A stretch of DNA of 50,280 nt from Streptomyces huiliensis (lineage in GTDB: Bacteria > Actinomycetota > Actinomycetes > Streptomycetales > Streptomycetaceae): the NCBI RefSeq assembly GCF_020037025.1, contig NZ_JAIQLH010000097.1:1-50280 (forward strand). The letters are read 5' to 3'. Shown in pieces: positions 23,861 to 31,387 of this stretch. The notes below the pieces were generated by a model, which saw nothing but the letters and a program-made list of their open reading frames with translations, ran no database searches and was not told where the DNA came from. The first letter of the stretch is position 1. Each line of letters begins with the position of its first letter. The position numbers and the translations under genes are program-made.

Positions 23861-23872
23861 AACCGATCGTTC
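23861..23872. promoter_or_regulatory. Putative TetR site upstream of the MFS gene (AACCGATCGTTC)
   Basis: AACCG-AT-CGTTC lies 18 bp upstream of the MFS start codon in an AT-rich patch. The same sequence with TA in the centre (AACCG-TA-CGTTC) lies before the TetR gene at 24583-24594. Two copies of a rare imperfect palindrome at the two promoters of this pair suggest a shared operator. Confidence 0.6.
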
Positions 23873-23930
23873 CAATAAAAGGGCGAACGAAAACCCCGTG
23901 CACCTCAGGGGGTTCCGATGTGTTCCGGGC

Positions 23931-23973
23931 CGGCGCGTTCGGAACCGGCGCGTTCGGAACCGGCGCGTTCGGA
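23931..23973. repeat. 15-bp direct repeats (CGGCGCGTTCGGAAC)
   Basis: Two perfect copies of CGGCGCGTTCGGAAC (23931-23945 and 23946-23960) are followed by a third, truncated at 23961-23973. They lie directly after the TetR stop codon. Confidence 0.85.
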
Positions 23974-23978
23974 CCGGC

Positions 23979-24560
23979 TCAGCCGAGCACGCCCAGCGCC
24001 GTGTCCACGGCGTCCTCCAGCCGCCGGCGCCCGTCGGCGGTCTTGCCGACGACCCGCAGACCCTGGAGGAAGGTGACGAGGAAGCGGGCGAGGGCGCGCG
24101 GATCGGCGCCCTCGGCCAGTTCGCCCTGGTTCCGGGCCCGGACGAGGGTGGCGGCGATGGCCGTCTCCAGCTCGTCCAGGGCCGACGCCACGCGCCGCTC
24201 GGCCTGCTCGTCGCCGGGCAGGATCTCGACGGCGGTGTTGGTGACCAGACAGCCCTTGCGGTCCGGGTCCTCCAGCGTCTCGGCGGCGTAGCGCCGGATG
24301 AGCTCGCGGACGGCGGGCACCGCCGCCCCGGGGCTGCCTAGCAGTTCCAGGCTCGCCTCACCCTTGAGTTCGCAGTACCGGTCGAGCGCGCGCAGGTAGA
24401 GGTCGTGCTTGCTGCCGAAGGTCGCGTAGAGGCTCCCCCGGTTGACGCCGAGGTGGTCCACCAGGTCCTGCATCGAGGTGGCCTCGTACCCCTTGCGCCA
24501 GAACAGGTCCAGCGCGGACCGCAGTGCGGCGTCGGGGTCGAACTCCTTGTTCCTGCCCAT
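23979..24560 (-). CDS. TetR-family transcriptional regulator
   Basis: A 193-residue regulator of the AcrR branch. Its DNA-binding domain is MGRNKEFDPDAALRSALDLF at the start and MQDLVDHLGVNRGSLYATFG with the recognition helix. The C-terminal domain with RKGCLVTNTAVEILPGDEQA matches the TetR_C group that often controls efflux or oxidoreductase genes. The ATG at 24560 was chosen by similarity. It precedes the MFS gene and carries the shared AACCGNNCGTTC motif just upstream, so autoregulation and control of the MFS gene are likely. The FAD monooxygenase gene ends 39 bp before it on the same strand. Confidence 0.92.
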   Translation of the reverse strand: MGRNKEFDPDAALRSALDLFWRKGYEATSMQDLVDHLGVNRGSLYATFGSKHDLYLRALDRYCELKGEASLELLGSPGAAVPAVRELIRRYAAETLEDPDRKGCLVTNTAVEILPGDEQAERRVASALDELETAIAATLVRARNQGELAEGADPRALARFLVTFLQGLRVVGKTADGRRRLEDAVDTALGVLG

Positions 24561-24582
24561 GAAGGGGACGCTATACGAATCG

Positions 24583-24594
24583 AACCGTACGTTC
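24583..24594. promoter_or_regulatory. Putative autoregulatory TetR site (AACCGTACGTTC)
   Basis: The motif lies 22 bp upstream of the TetR start and overlaps the presumed -35 region (TTGAAC on the minus strand). A TATAGC hexamer at the -10 position is nearby. It shares 10 of 12 bases with the site before the MFS gene, differing only in the two central bases. Confidence 0.6.
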
Positions 24595-24599
24595 AAGAA

Positions 24600-26195
24600 T
24601 TACGCGGCGGCTGCGGCCTGATCCGGCTCCCCGAACCACCGCCGCAGCGCGGCCCCCAGCCCTTCTCGGTCGCCGTCCCCGTCCCCGTCCGCCGCCCACG
24701 CGACGACGCCGTCCGGCCGGACGAGCAGGGCGGCGAGCCCCAGACGGTCCGGGCACGCGGCGGCGATCACCTCGACCCGGCCCCCGTACCCCTCGGCGGA
24801 GGCTCGGAGTTCCGGGTCGTCATGGAGGCCGACGAGCAGGGCGCGGCCGTGGTGGAGATGGTCACCGAGCCTGCTGCCGTCGGCGAAGGCCAGGTCGGGG
24901 GCGCTGCGCCCGGTGAGTGGGTGGTCGCCGGGGAGGTCGTAGCGCTGCCAGACGCCGGAGATCCTCTTGACGAAGTGGGTGGTGCCCTCGACGGTTCCGA
25001 TCAGGTCGCGCACCACCGTCCGCAGGGCGCGGGCGTGCGGGTCGGGCCGCATCACGGCCACTTGGGCGCGCGTCCACTCCAGCACCCAGGCGCCGATGGG
25101 GTGCCGTTCGGCGGTGTACGTGTCGAGCAGGCCATCGGGAGCCCACCCGCGGACGGTGGCGGCGAGCTTCCAACCGAGGTTCATCGCGTCGCCGATGCCG
25201 AGGTTGAGGCCCTGGCCACCGAACGGCGAGTGGACGTGGGCGGCGTCGCCCGCGAGCAGGACGCGGCCCTTGCGGTAGGTGGACGCCTGGCGGGCGTTGT
25301 CGGTGAACCGGGTGGCGGTGTGCACGGCGGTGACGGTCACGTCGGCGCCGGTGACCCGGCGCAGACTGTCCTCGATCTCGCGGGCGGTGACCGGGGATTC
25401 GCGGTCGGCGGGGGGCCCGTCGAACTCCACGGTGAGGACGCGGCCGGGCATCGGCCCGTGGACGTAGTGGCCGGTGCCGGTGGTCTGCCAGCCGCGGCCC
25501 AGCGCCTCCGCGCCCGTCATCTCGACGAGCGCCTGGCGGCCGGTGATCTCGGGGTCGGTGCCGGGGAAGGCGAAGCCGGCGAGCTTGCGGACGGTGCTGC
25601 GACCGCCGTCGCAGCCGACGAGCCAGCGGGTACGGACCGGGCCCGCGTCGGTGTGGACGGTCACGCCGGCGTCGTCGGCGTCGTCAGCGTCGTCGGCATC
25701 GTCGGCGTCGAAGCCGGTGAGGGTGACCCCGCGGCGGACCTCGACGCCGAGGGCGGCGGCCCGCTCGCCGAGCAGCCGCTCCAGGGGCTCCTGCGGGACG
25801 AGGCCGACGTCCGCCGCCGGTCCGGCGTTCCCGAACTCGGGGTCGCCCGCGTCGAAGAGGTCGGCCGGGAGCGGTATCGCCGCGAAGTGCCCGGCGAACC
25901 GGGGAGCGGGCGTCACTGCGGGTCCCGCGCCGGCGGCGAACGAGCTGAAGCGGCCCAGCGCTTCCTTCTGGATCTCGGCGAGGGCCGGCAGCAGGCCCCG
26001 ACGGTAGAACGCTTCCGCGCTCGGCGTGTTGATGGCCCCGGCCTTGATGGTCCGGTCCACCTCGGTCCGGCGTTCGAGGACGAGGACGCGGGTGCCGGCC
26101 GTCGCGAGTTCGCAGGCGAGCGTGAGGCCGACGGGGCCTGCGCCCGCTACGACGACGTCGCACTCCGGGGATTCCATGAGGTTCATGACGTTCAT
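24600..26195 (-). CDS. FAD-dependent aromatic/polyketide monooxygenase (class A flavin hydroxylase)
   Basis: A 531-residue flavoprotein hydroxylase. The FAD-binding GAGPVG motif is at residues 18-23 (DVVVAGAGPVGLTLACEL). The second motif WLVGCDGGRSTVRK (191-204) and the third GRVLLAGDAAHVHSPFGGQG give the complete class A pattern. The C-terminal thioredoxin-like domain (GRALLVGLHDDPELR) resembles the RdmE/PgaE/Rox group that hydroxylates polyketides or inactivates drugs. An Asp/Ala microsatellite (DADDADDADDADDA, residues 163-176) sits in a surface loop. Of the three in-frame ATGs (26195, 26186, 26177), the first fits a leaderless start after TACAGT. It is divergent from a TetR gene with only 49 bp between. 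Confidence 0.9.
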   Translation of the reverse strand: MNVMNLMESPECDVVVAGAGPVGLTLACELATAGTRVLVLERRTEVDRTIKAGAINTPSAEAFYRRGLLPALAEIQKEALGRFSSFAAGAGPAVTPAPRFAGHFAAIPLPADLFDAGDPEFGNAGPAADVGLVPQEPLERLLGERAAALGVEVRRGVTLTGFDADDADDADDADDAGVTVHTDAGPVRTRWLVGCDGGRSTVRKLAGFAFPGTDPEITGRQALVEMTGAEALGRGWQTTGTGHYVHGPMPGRVLTVEFDGPPADRESPVTAREIEDSLRRVTGADVTVTAVHTATRFTDNARQASTYRKGRVLLAGDAAHVHSPFGGQGLNLGIGDAMNLGWKLAATVRGWAPDGLLDTYTAERHPIGAWVLEWTRAQVAVMRPDPHARALRTVVRDLIGTVEGTTHFVKRISGVWQRYDLPGDHPLTGRSAPDLAFADGSRLGDHLHHGRALLVGLHDDPELRASAEGYGGRVEVIAAACPDRLGLAALLVRPDGVVAWAADGDGDGDREGLGAALRRWFGEPDQAAAAA

Positions 26196-26244
26196 GAGGT
26201 TCACTGTAGCCACTAAACTTTTATAGTCGATATACCCTTCTCGT
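26196..26244. promoter_or_regulatory. Divergent leaderless promoters and candidate TetR operator
   Basis: This 49-bp AT-rich gap must hold both promoters. Leftward: TACAGT ends 7 nt before the FAD-gene ATG. Rightward: TATACC ends 8 nt before the TetR ATG. The imperfect palindrome ACTAAACTTTTATAGT (26212-26227) lies between the two -10 elements, and is a candidate operator for the TetR protein. Confidence 0.55.
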
Positions 26245-26901
26245 ATGAGTGGACGGAAGGCATCGCATCCGGCGGCGGCGGAGGAGCTGCCGCTGCGGCA
26301 GCGCAAGAAGTTGCTGACGCGGCAGCGGATCTCGGACGTGGCCACGCGGCTGTTCTTCGAGCGCGGCTTCGAGGAGGTGACGGTGGCGGAGGTGGCCGAG
26401 GCGGCCGAGGTCTCGGCCATGACCGTGTTCAACCACTTCCCGCGCAAGGAGGACCTGTTCCTCGACCGCATCCCCGAGGGCATCGAGCTCGCCACCGCGG
26501 CCGTCCGCGACCGCGCCCCCGACGAGACCCCCGTCGCCGCCCTCCGCCGCCTCGCGCTGCGCCTCGTCGACGAGGGGCATCCGCTGTCGGCCGTCGGGCA
26601 CGCGCCGTTCTGGCGGATCGTGTACGGCTCGCCGGCGCTGCGGGCTCGCTTGCGCGAGGGGGCCGACGAGCTGGAGGCGGCCCTGACGGCCGCCATCGCC
26701 GCTCATCCCGGGGGGCTTCCCAGCGATCCTCAGCCTCGGATAACCGCGGCTCTCGTTGTCGCCGCTTATCGGGGGGCTTGTGCGACGTCGCTGCGGCGGG
26801 TGTTCGCGGGGGAGGCGGGGGATGGGGTGATGGTTGCTCACCGGGCGCTGTTGGAGCGGGTGTTCGGGGAGCTGGAGCGGGTGTTGCCGCTCGAAGGGTG
26901 A
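26245..26901 (+). CDS. TetR-family transcriptional regulator
   Basis: A 218-residue regulator. The DNA-binding domain is clear: RQRISDVATRLFFERGFEEV, VAEVAEAAEVSAMTVFNHFP and RKEDLFLDRIPE. The C-terminal part (LRRLALRLVDEGHPLSAVG and ALVVAAYRGACATSLRRVFA) is a typical helical ligand domain. The ATG at 26245 is probably leaderless. It is divergent from the FAD monooxygenase gene, the likely target. Its 3' end is followed after 15 bp by copy A of the inverted-repeat element. Confidence 0.92.
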   Translation: MSGRKASHPAAAEELPLRQRKKLLTRQRISDVATRLFFERGFEEVTVAEVAEAAEVSAMTVFNHFPRKEDLFLDRIPEGIELATAAVRDRAPDETPVAALRRLALRLVDEGHPLSAVGHAPFWRIVYGSPALRARLREGADELEAALTAAIAAHPGGLPSDPQPRITAALVVAAYRGACATSLRRVFAGEAGDGVMVAHRALLERVFGELERVLPLEG

Positions 26902-26916
26902 GTTACCCCGGCCCCA

Positions 26917-27104
26917 CCCCTTCACCGTTTCCTGGGGCTGCGCCCCAGACCCCGCTGATCGCGGCTTCGCCGCTCGTCCTCAATCGCCGGACAGGCTGGA
27001 TAGCGCGTTCGGGCGCACCACTCAGCCCGTCCGGCGCTTGAGGACAACCGCGCGGAGCGCGGTTTCGGGGTCTGGGGCGTCAGCCCCAGGAAACGGTGAA
27101 AGGG
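26917..27104. repeat. Long intergenic inverted-repeat element, copy A
   Basis: A ~188-bp imperfect palindrome with outer arms CCCTTCACCGTTTCCTGGGGC / GCCCCAGGAAACGGTGAAAGGG (shortened here to their ends) and inner arms TCCTCAATCGCCGGAC / GTCCGGCGCTTGAGGA. Nested small hairpins (CGCGGCTTCGCCGCTCG on the left, CCGCGCGGAGCGCGG on the right) lie between. It separates the convergent TetR and MocR genes, and its right end encodes the last codons and stop of the MocR gene. Two relatives are at 29467 and 48452. The strong stems suggest a bidirectional terminator or an old mobile palindrome. Confidence 0.85.
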
Positions 27105-28540
27105 CGGGCCAGGGGCAGCCCCAACCGCCGCACCCCCTCCACAAGCTCCGCCTCCCCCGCAACAGCCGCCACACACACCCGCACATGCGCCGCCGGCGGC
27201 TCAGCCGCGTAATAGAGCCGCCCGGGCGCGACAGCGACGCCCACACGCAACGCCCCCGCGACAAAAGCGGCCTCGTCCGTCCCATCAGGCAGCCGCAGCC
27301 ACAAATGAAAGCCGCCCGGCGGCACATGGTCGAGCGCGACGGACGGCAGTTCACGCCGCACCGCGTCGAGAAACACCCCCCGCCGCGAGAGCAACTCCGC
27401 GGCGACCGTCCGCGCATGCCGCGCCCAGGCAGGCGACCCCACCAACTCCAAAGCAGCCTCCTGAAGAGGCCGAGGCACGAAGAAGCTGTCGATCAGCTGC
27501 ACCGCGCGCAACCGCTCCACCACCGGCCCCCGAGCCGCGAGCGCGCCGACCCGCAGGCTGGGCGAGACGAACTTCGTCAGCGAGGTGACGTGCACGACGA
27601 CGCCGTCCGGGTCCTCGGAGGCCAGGGTGGGCGGCTGGGGAGGGGCGTCCGCGTGGGCGAGGCCGCGGGCGAAGTCGTCCTCGACGACGAACGCGCCGGC
27701 GGCCCGGGCGATGCGGAGGACGTCGCGGCGGCGCTCGGCGGAGAGGACGGCGCCGGTCGGGTTCTGGTAGAGCGGCTGGCAGAAGAACACCCGGGCGCCG
27801 GTGGCCCGGAACGCCTCGGCGAGCAGGTCGGTACGGACGCCGTCGGCGTCCACCGGGACAGGCACGGGATGCAGCCCGGAGGCGTACGCGGCGGCGAGCA
27901 CGCCGGGGTACGTGGGCGACTCGACGAGCACGGGAGCACCCGGGGGCGCCAGGGCGCGCAGGGCGGTGGTGAGGGCGCTCTGGCCGCCGGCGGTGATGAG
28001 GACGTCGGAGGCGGCGACGGAACCGTCCGGTCCGCCGATCGCCCGCGCGAACCAGGCACGGAGCGCCTCGACGCCCTCGACCGGGGGCCGCCCCCACGCA
28101 CCGGGGCGGCGGCCCGCCCGGCCGAGGGCCGCGGCGAGGGCGCGTTCGGGCTGCAGCGAGGCGTGCAGGTAGCCGCCGGCGAGGTCGATGGTGCCGGACG
28201 GGGTGGAGGTGAACGTCGCGCACACCCGGCTCGCCTCGACGGAACGCGGCACCGTGCGGTCCCCCGGTTCGGCGCTCAGCGCCACCTGCTGCCAGGAGGT
28301 GTCCCCCGACGGCGCGCGAGCGGCCGGCCGTGCCTCCGCGCGGAACGCCCCCGCTCCCGGCCGGGTCACGACCAGCCCCTCCGCCGCGAGGACGGCGAGG
28401 GCTCGGGAGACCGTGACGGGGCTGACCCGGAAGCGATCGATCAGGGTCCGGCTGGACGGCAGCTTCTCACCTGGTGAGTAGCGGTCGACCTCCTGCCGCA
28501 GGAGTCCGGCCAGTTCGGAGACACTGCTACGCTCGTGCAT
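27080..28540 (-). CDS. MocR-type regulator (GntR helix-turn-helix fused to aminotransferase domain)
   Basis: A 486-residue PLP-binding regulator. Residues 1-70 are a GntR winged helix (LAGLLRQEVDRYSPGEKLPS, RFRVSPVTVSRALAVLAAEG). The rest is a type-I aminotransferase fold with the PLP-binding lysine in VTSLTKFVSPSLRVG and the YQNPTG motif, normal in length for the family. MocR proteins sense PLP-amino acid adducts and often control an adjacent transporter or PLP gene. The ATG at 28540 overlaps by two bases the start codon of the divergent EamA permease. The last residues (PFTVSWG) and the stop are encoded by the inverted-repeat element A, unlike the rest of the gene. Confidence 0.93.
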   Translation of the reverse strand: MHERSSVSELAGLLRQEVDRYSPGEKLPSSRTLIDRFRVSPVTVSRALAVLAAEGLVVTRPGAGAFRAEARPAARAPSGDTSWQQVALSAEPGDRTVPRSVEASRVCATFTSTPSGTIDLAGGYLHASLQPERALAAALGRAGRRPGAWGRPPVEGVEALRAWFARAIGGPDGSVAASDVLITAGGQSALTTALRALAPPGAPVLVESPTYPGVLAAAYASGLHPVPVPVDADGVRTDLLAEAFRATGARVFFCQPLYQNPTGAVLSAERRRDVLRIARAAGAFVVEDDFARGLAHADAPPQPPTLASEDPDGVVVHVTSLTKFVSPSLRVGALAARGPVVERLRAVQLIDSFFVPRPLQEAALELVGSPAWARHARTVAAELLSRRGVFLDAVRRELPSVALDHVPPGGFHLWLRLPDGTDEAAFVAGALRVGVAVAPGRLYYAAEPPAAHVRVCVAAVAGEAELVEGVRRLGLPLARPFTVSWG

Positions 28541-28548
28541 GACAGCAC
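28535..28548. promoter_or_regulatory. Palindrome over the divergent MocR/EamA start codons
   Basis: GTGC-ATGACA-GCAC is centred on the overlapping start codons (CATG at 28538-28541). TACGCT (28528-28533, rightward) and TATCTT (minus strand, 8 nt before the MocR ATG) could be -10 elements giving two leaderless transcripts. A MocR dimer bound here would block both. Confidence 0.4.
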
Positions 28549-29441
28549 AAGATAGCGCTACTCGCCCGATGTCGATAGCGGTCAACGGCAACACGGCGAC
28601 CGGCGGCACGCTCCTCGCCCTGCTCGCCGTGGGCATGTTCTCGCTGACCTTCCCGGCGACCGTCTGGGCCCTGGACGGGCTCGGCCCCTGGTCGGTGGTC
28701 GCCTGCCGCGCGGTCCTCGCCGCCCTGCTCGCCGGCGGCTTCCTGCTCGCCGGGCGGGTGCCCCCGCCGGACCGCCGGCACTGGGGCGGGCTGGTCACCG
28801 TCGCGGCCGGCTGCATCGTCGGCTTCCCCCTGCTGACCACGCTCGCCCTGGAGTCCTCGACGACCTCGCACGCGGCCGTGGTCGTCGGCCTGCTGCCGGT
28901 GACCACCGCCGTCTACGCCACGCTGCGTACCGGGGCCCGGCACTCCCGCGCCTTCTGGGTGGCGGCGGTGGCCGGGGCCGCGGTGGTCATCGCCTTCGCC
29001 GTGTACCAGAGCGGCGGCCGGCCCGGCACCGGCGACCTGTACCTGTTCGCCGCGCTGCTGGTCTGCGCCGCCGGCTACGCCGAGGGCGGCCGGCTGGCCC
29101 GGCTCATGCCCGGCTCCCACGTGATCGCCTGGGCCCTCGTCCTCTGCCTGCCCGCGGGCGTGGCCGGCGCGGCGCTCGCGCTTTCCCTGGAGCCCGTGCA
29201 CCTCACCGGCAAGACGACGGCCGGGCTGGCCTGGCTCGCCTTCTCCCAGTTCGTGAGCATGTGGCTGTGGTACCGGGCTATGGCCGCGACGGGTGTGGCA
29301 CGAGCGGGTCAGTTGCAGCTCGCGCAGCCGCTGCTCACTCTGGTGTGGTCGGTGGCGCTTCTCGGCGAGCGGCTTTCGCCCGCGGCGCCGGTTGCCGCTG
29401 TCGCGGTGCTGGTGTGTATCGCGGTGACGCAGCGGACTTGA
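28539..29441 (+). CDS. EamA/DMT-superfamily permease
   Basis: A 300-residue transporter with ten predicted membrane helices arranged as two EamA repeats: first GMFSLTFPATVWALDGLGPW, second LYLFAALLVCAAGYAEGGRL and WLAFSQFVSMWLWYRAMAATG, ending in LLGERLSPAAPVAAVAVLVC, a standard EamA signature (LGE at the start of the last helix). Such exporters move amino acids and metabolites. The ATG at 28539 was chosen because it fits a leaderless start; the next ATG at 28569 also lacks a ribosome binding site. It shares two bases with the MocR start codon, and is the likely target of that regulator. The stop is 26 bp before inverted-repeat copy B. Confidence 0.93.
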   Translation: MTAQDSATRPMSIAVNGNTATGGTLLALLAVGMFSLTFPATVWALDGLGPWSVVACRAVLAALLAGGFLLAGRVPPPDRRHWGGLVTVAAGCIVGFPLLTTLALESSTTSHAAVVVGLLPVTTAVYATLRTGARHSRAFWVAAVAGAAVVIAFAVYQSGGRPGTGDLYLFAALLVCAAGYAEGGRLARLMPGSHVIAWALVLCLPAGVAGAALALSLEPVHLTGKTTAGLAWLAFSQFVSMWLWYRAMAATGVARAGQLQLAQPLLTLVWSVALLGERLSPAAPVAAVAVLVCIAVTQRT

Positions 29442-29466
29442 TGCGTTGAGGGTACCCCGGTCCCTC

Positions 29467-29635
29467 TCTTTCGCCGTTTCCTGGGGGCAAGCCCCCAGAC
29501 CCCCCTGAAACCGCGCTCCGCGCGGTTGTCCTCAAACGCCGGACGGGCTGGTCTCAGCCCGTCCGGCGATTGAGGACGAGCGGCGGAGCCGCGACAAGGG
29601 GGGTCTGGGGCGCAGCCCCAGGAAACGGCGAAGGG
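29467..29635. repeat. Long intergenic inverted-repeat element, copy B
   Basis: About 169 bp with arms TTTCGCCGTTTCCTGGGGGC / CCCCAGGAAACGGCGAAGGG and an inner CGCCGGACGGGCTG / CAGCCCGTCCGGCG stem of 14 perfect base pairs. Compared with copy A, the nested hairpins are swapped between the two arms (ACCGCGCTCCGCGCGGT on the left, CGAGCGGCGGAGCCGCG on the right), so B is A in the opposite orientation or a rearrangement of it. The element begins 26 bp after the EamA stop. The rest of 29442-29770 contains the DUF1918 upstream region. Confidence 0.85.
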
Positions 29636-29770
29636 GAGGAACCGGGGCACCCCCCAATCGGGCCGTAGACCGGGCCGGTCCGCCTCCGCGACCCTAGACT
29701 CGAAGGGACCGCGCGCGTCAGCGCGCACGCGCACAAGCCACGACCGACCCCGACGGAAGGAGCCGCGTCG

Positions 29771-29971
29771 ATGCATGCGAGCAAGGGCGACCACCTGGTC
29801 GTACACGGCAGGGTCGTCGGACAGCAGGACCACGTCGTGGAGATCGTCGAGGTCCTCGGCCCCAACGGCACACCCCCGTACCGCGTCCGGTCCGACAACG
29901 GTCACGAGACGATCATGTCGCCGGGCCCGGACTCGGTGGTGGACCACCGCAAGGCGACGGGCGAGAGGTAG
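29771..29971 (+). CDS. DUF1918 protein
   Basis: A 66-residue protein matching DUF1918: MHASKGDHLVVHGRVVGQQD, then VEIVEVLGPNGTPPYRVR and GHETIMSPGPDSVVDHR, which cover the whole family length. It is a small beta-barrel-like domain of unknown function common in actinomycetes. The ATG at 29771 follows a CGGAAGGAG ribosome binding site. It converges on the GHL10 gene with 29 bp between. Copy B of the repeat lies upstream. Confidence 0.9.
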   Translation: MHASKGDHLVVHGRVVGQQDHVVEIVEVLGPNGTPPYRVRSDNGHETIMSPGPDSVVDHRKATGER

Positions 29972-30000
29972 CCACACGCCGCGGGGCCAGCGCCGCAGGA

Positions 30001-31233
30001 TCAGCGCGGCGGGCGCGCGCGGCGGGGGTAGTGGTCCCCGACCACGCGCGCCATCGCCCCGATCGGGTCGTCGCGCACCTGCCGGGCGGAGAAGTAGACG
30101 TTGCCGCGCACGTCCCGGTGGCGTCGGCAGAGGGTGAGGTGGCGGGAGAGTTCGGCCGGGTCCTGCCAGGGGGCGGGCTGGGCGGGGTCGCCCTGCCGGT
30201 AGAGCGCCTCGCCGATGTACAGGTCGACGTCGGTGCCGTGCACGGTCCCGGCCCACCACGGCACGAGGGTGGCGTAGTCGGCGGCGGCGTTGCCGATGTG
30301 CCAGTACACCTGGGGTACGACGTAGTCGATCCACCCCTCGCGCACCCACTTACGGGTGTCGGCGTAGAGGTCGTCGTACGTCTGCACCCCGGCCCGGGTG
30401 TCCGAACCCCGGGGATCCGTCGTCTTGTTGCGCCACACGGCGAACGGGCTGACCCCGAACCGCACACGCCTCTTCCGCCGCTTGATGCGCTCGCCCGTCT
30501 CCCGCACCAGCCGGTCGATGTTGTCCCGCCGCCAGGCGCCCCGGTCCGGGAACGCCCCGCCGTACCGGCGGTAGGCGGCCGCGTCGTCGAACTCCTGCCC
30601 CGCCACCGGGTACGGGTAGAAGTAGTCGTCGAAGTGCACCCCGTCCAGGTCGTAGCGGAACACCGCGTCGAGCATGGCGTCCTGGACGAACCGGCGGACG
30701 TCCGGCAGACCGGGGTTGTAGTAGAGCTTCCCGCCGTACGGCACCGCCCAGTCGGGGTGCACCCTCGCCGGGTGGGACGAGACGAGCCGTCCCGGGTCGG
30801 TGTGGTTGGCGATGCGGTACGGGTTGAACCAGCCGTGCAGGTGCAGGTTCCGCCGGTGCGCCTCGCGGACGGCGAAGGCGAGCGGGTCCCAGCCGGGGTC
30901 CCGGCCCTGAGTGCCGGTCAGGTACTCGGACCACGGTTCGTACCGCGAGGGCCAGAACGCGTCGGCGGTCGGACGGATCTGGAGGAGGACGACGTTGAGC
31001 CGGCGGGTCGCCGCGGAGTCGAGGAGGACGAGGAGCTCCGCTCGCTGCCGGTCCGGGGTGAGCCCCGGGCGGGACGGCCAGTCGATGTTGGCGACGGTGG
31101 CGGCCCACACGCCCCGGAACTCCGTCGGGGTCCCGGCCGCCTCGGCGGCCCCCGCCCGTCCCGTCCCGAAGCCCAGGGCCGTCACCGCCCCCGCCCCGAC
31201 CGCCGTGAACCGTCTTCGCGTCATTCGCACCAT
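30001..31233 (-). CDS. Tat-exported GHL10-family glycoside hydrolase-like protein
   Basis: A 410-residue secreted protein. The N-terminus has a twin-arginine signal (MTRRRFTAVGAGAVTALGFG, then AGAAEAA). The mature part matches the GHL10/DUF187 family: EFRGVWAATVANIDWPSRPG, RRLNVVLLQIRPTADAFWPS, DPLAFAVREAHRRNLHLHGW, and the acidic DGVHFDDYFYPYP, with YVVPQVYWHIGN near the end. The family is TIM-barrel-like and believed to cleave peptidoglycan or other surface polysaccharide. The ATG at 31233 was chosen because it has AAGGAGTG at good spacing. It is divergent from the hydroxybutyryl-CoA dehydrogenase gene. Confidence 0.92.
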   Translation of the reverse strand: MVRMTRRRFTAVGAGAVTALGFGTGRAGAAEAAGTPTEFRGVWAATVANIDWPSRPGLTPDRQRAELLVLLDSAATRRLNVVLLQIRPTADAFWPSRYEPWSEYLTGTQGRDPGWDPLAFAVREAHRRNLHLHGWFNPYRIANHTDPGRLVSSHPARVHPDWAVPYGGKLYYNPGLPDVRRFVQDAMLDAVFRYDLDGVHFDDYFYPYPVAGQEFDDAAAYRRYGGAFPDRGAWRRDNIDRLVRETGERIKRRKRRVRFGVSPFAVWRNKTTDPRGSDTRAGVQTYDDLYADTRKWVREGWIDYVVPQVYWHIGNAAADYATLVPWWAGTVHGTDVDLYIGEALYRQGDPAQPAPWQDPAELSRHLTLCRRHRDVRGNVYFSARQVRDDPIGAMARVVGDHYPRRARPPR

Positions 31234-31387
31234 ATGTTGCTCACTCCTTGTCGGATGTGTCACACCGTGCGCGCTGAGCATGCCCTCCCCGGGCCCCCCG
31301 CTACCGGACCGCTCGGAGTAACGTCTGACCGAGGCGGGAGCGATCCCGGCACCCGCCGGTCGACGAAGAGCACCGAAAGGCAACGTC

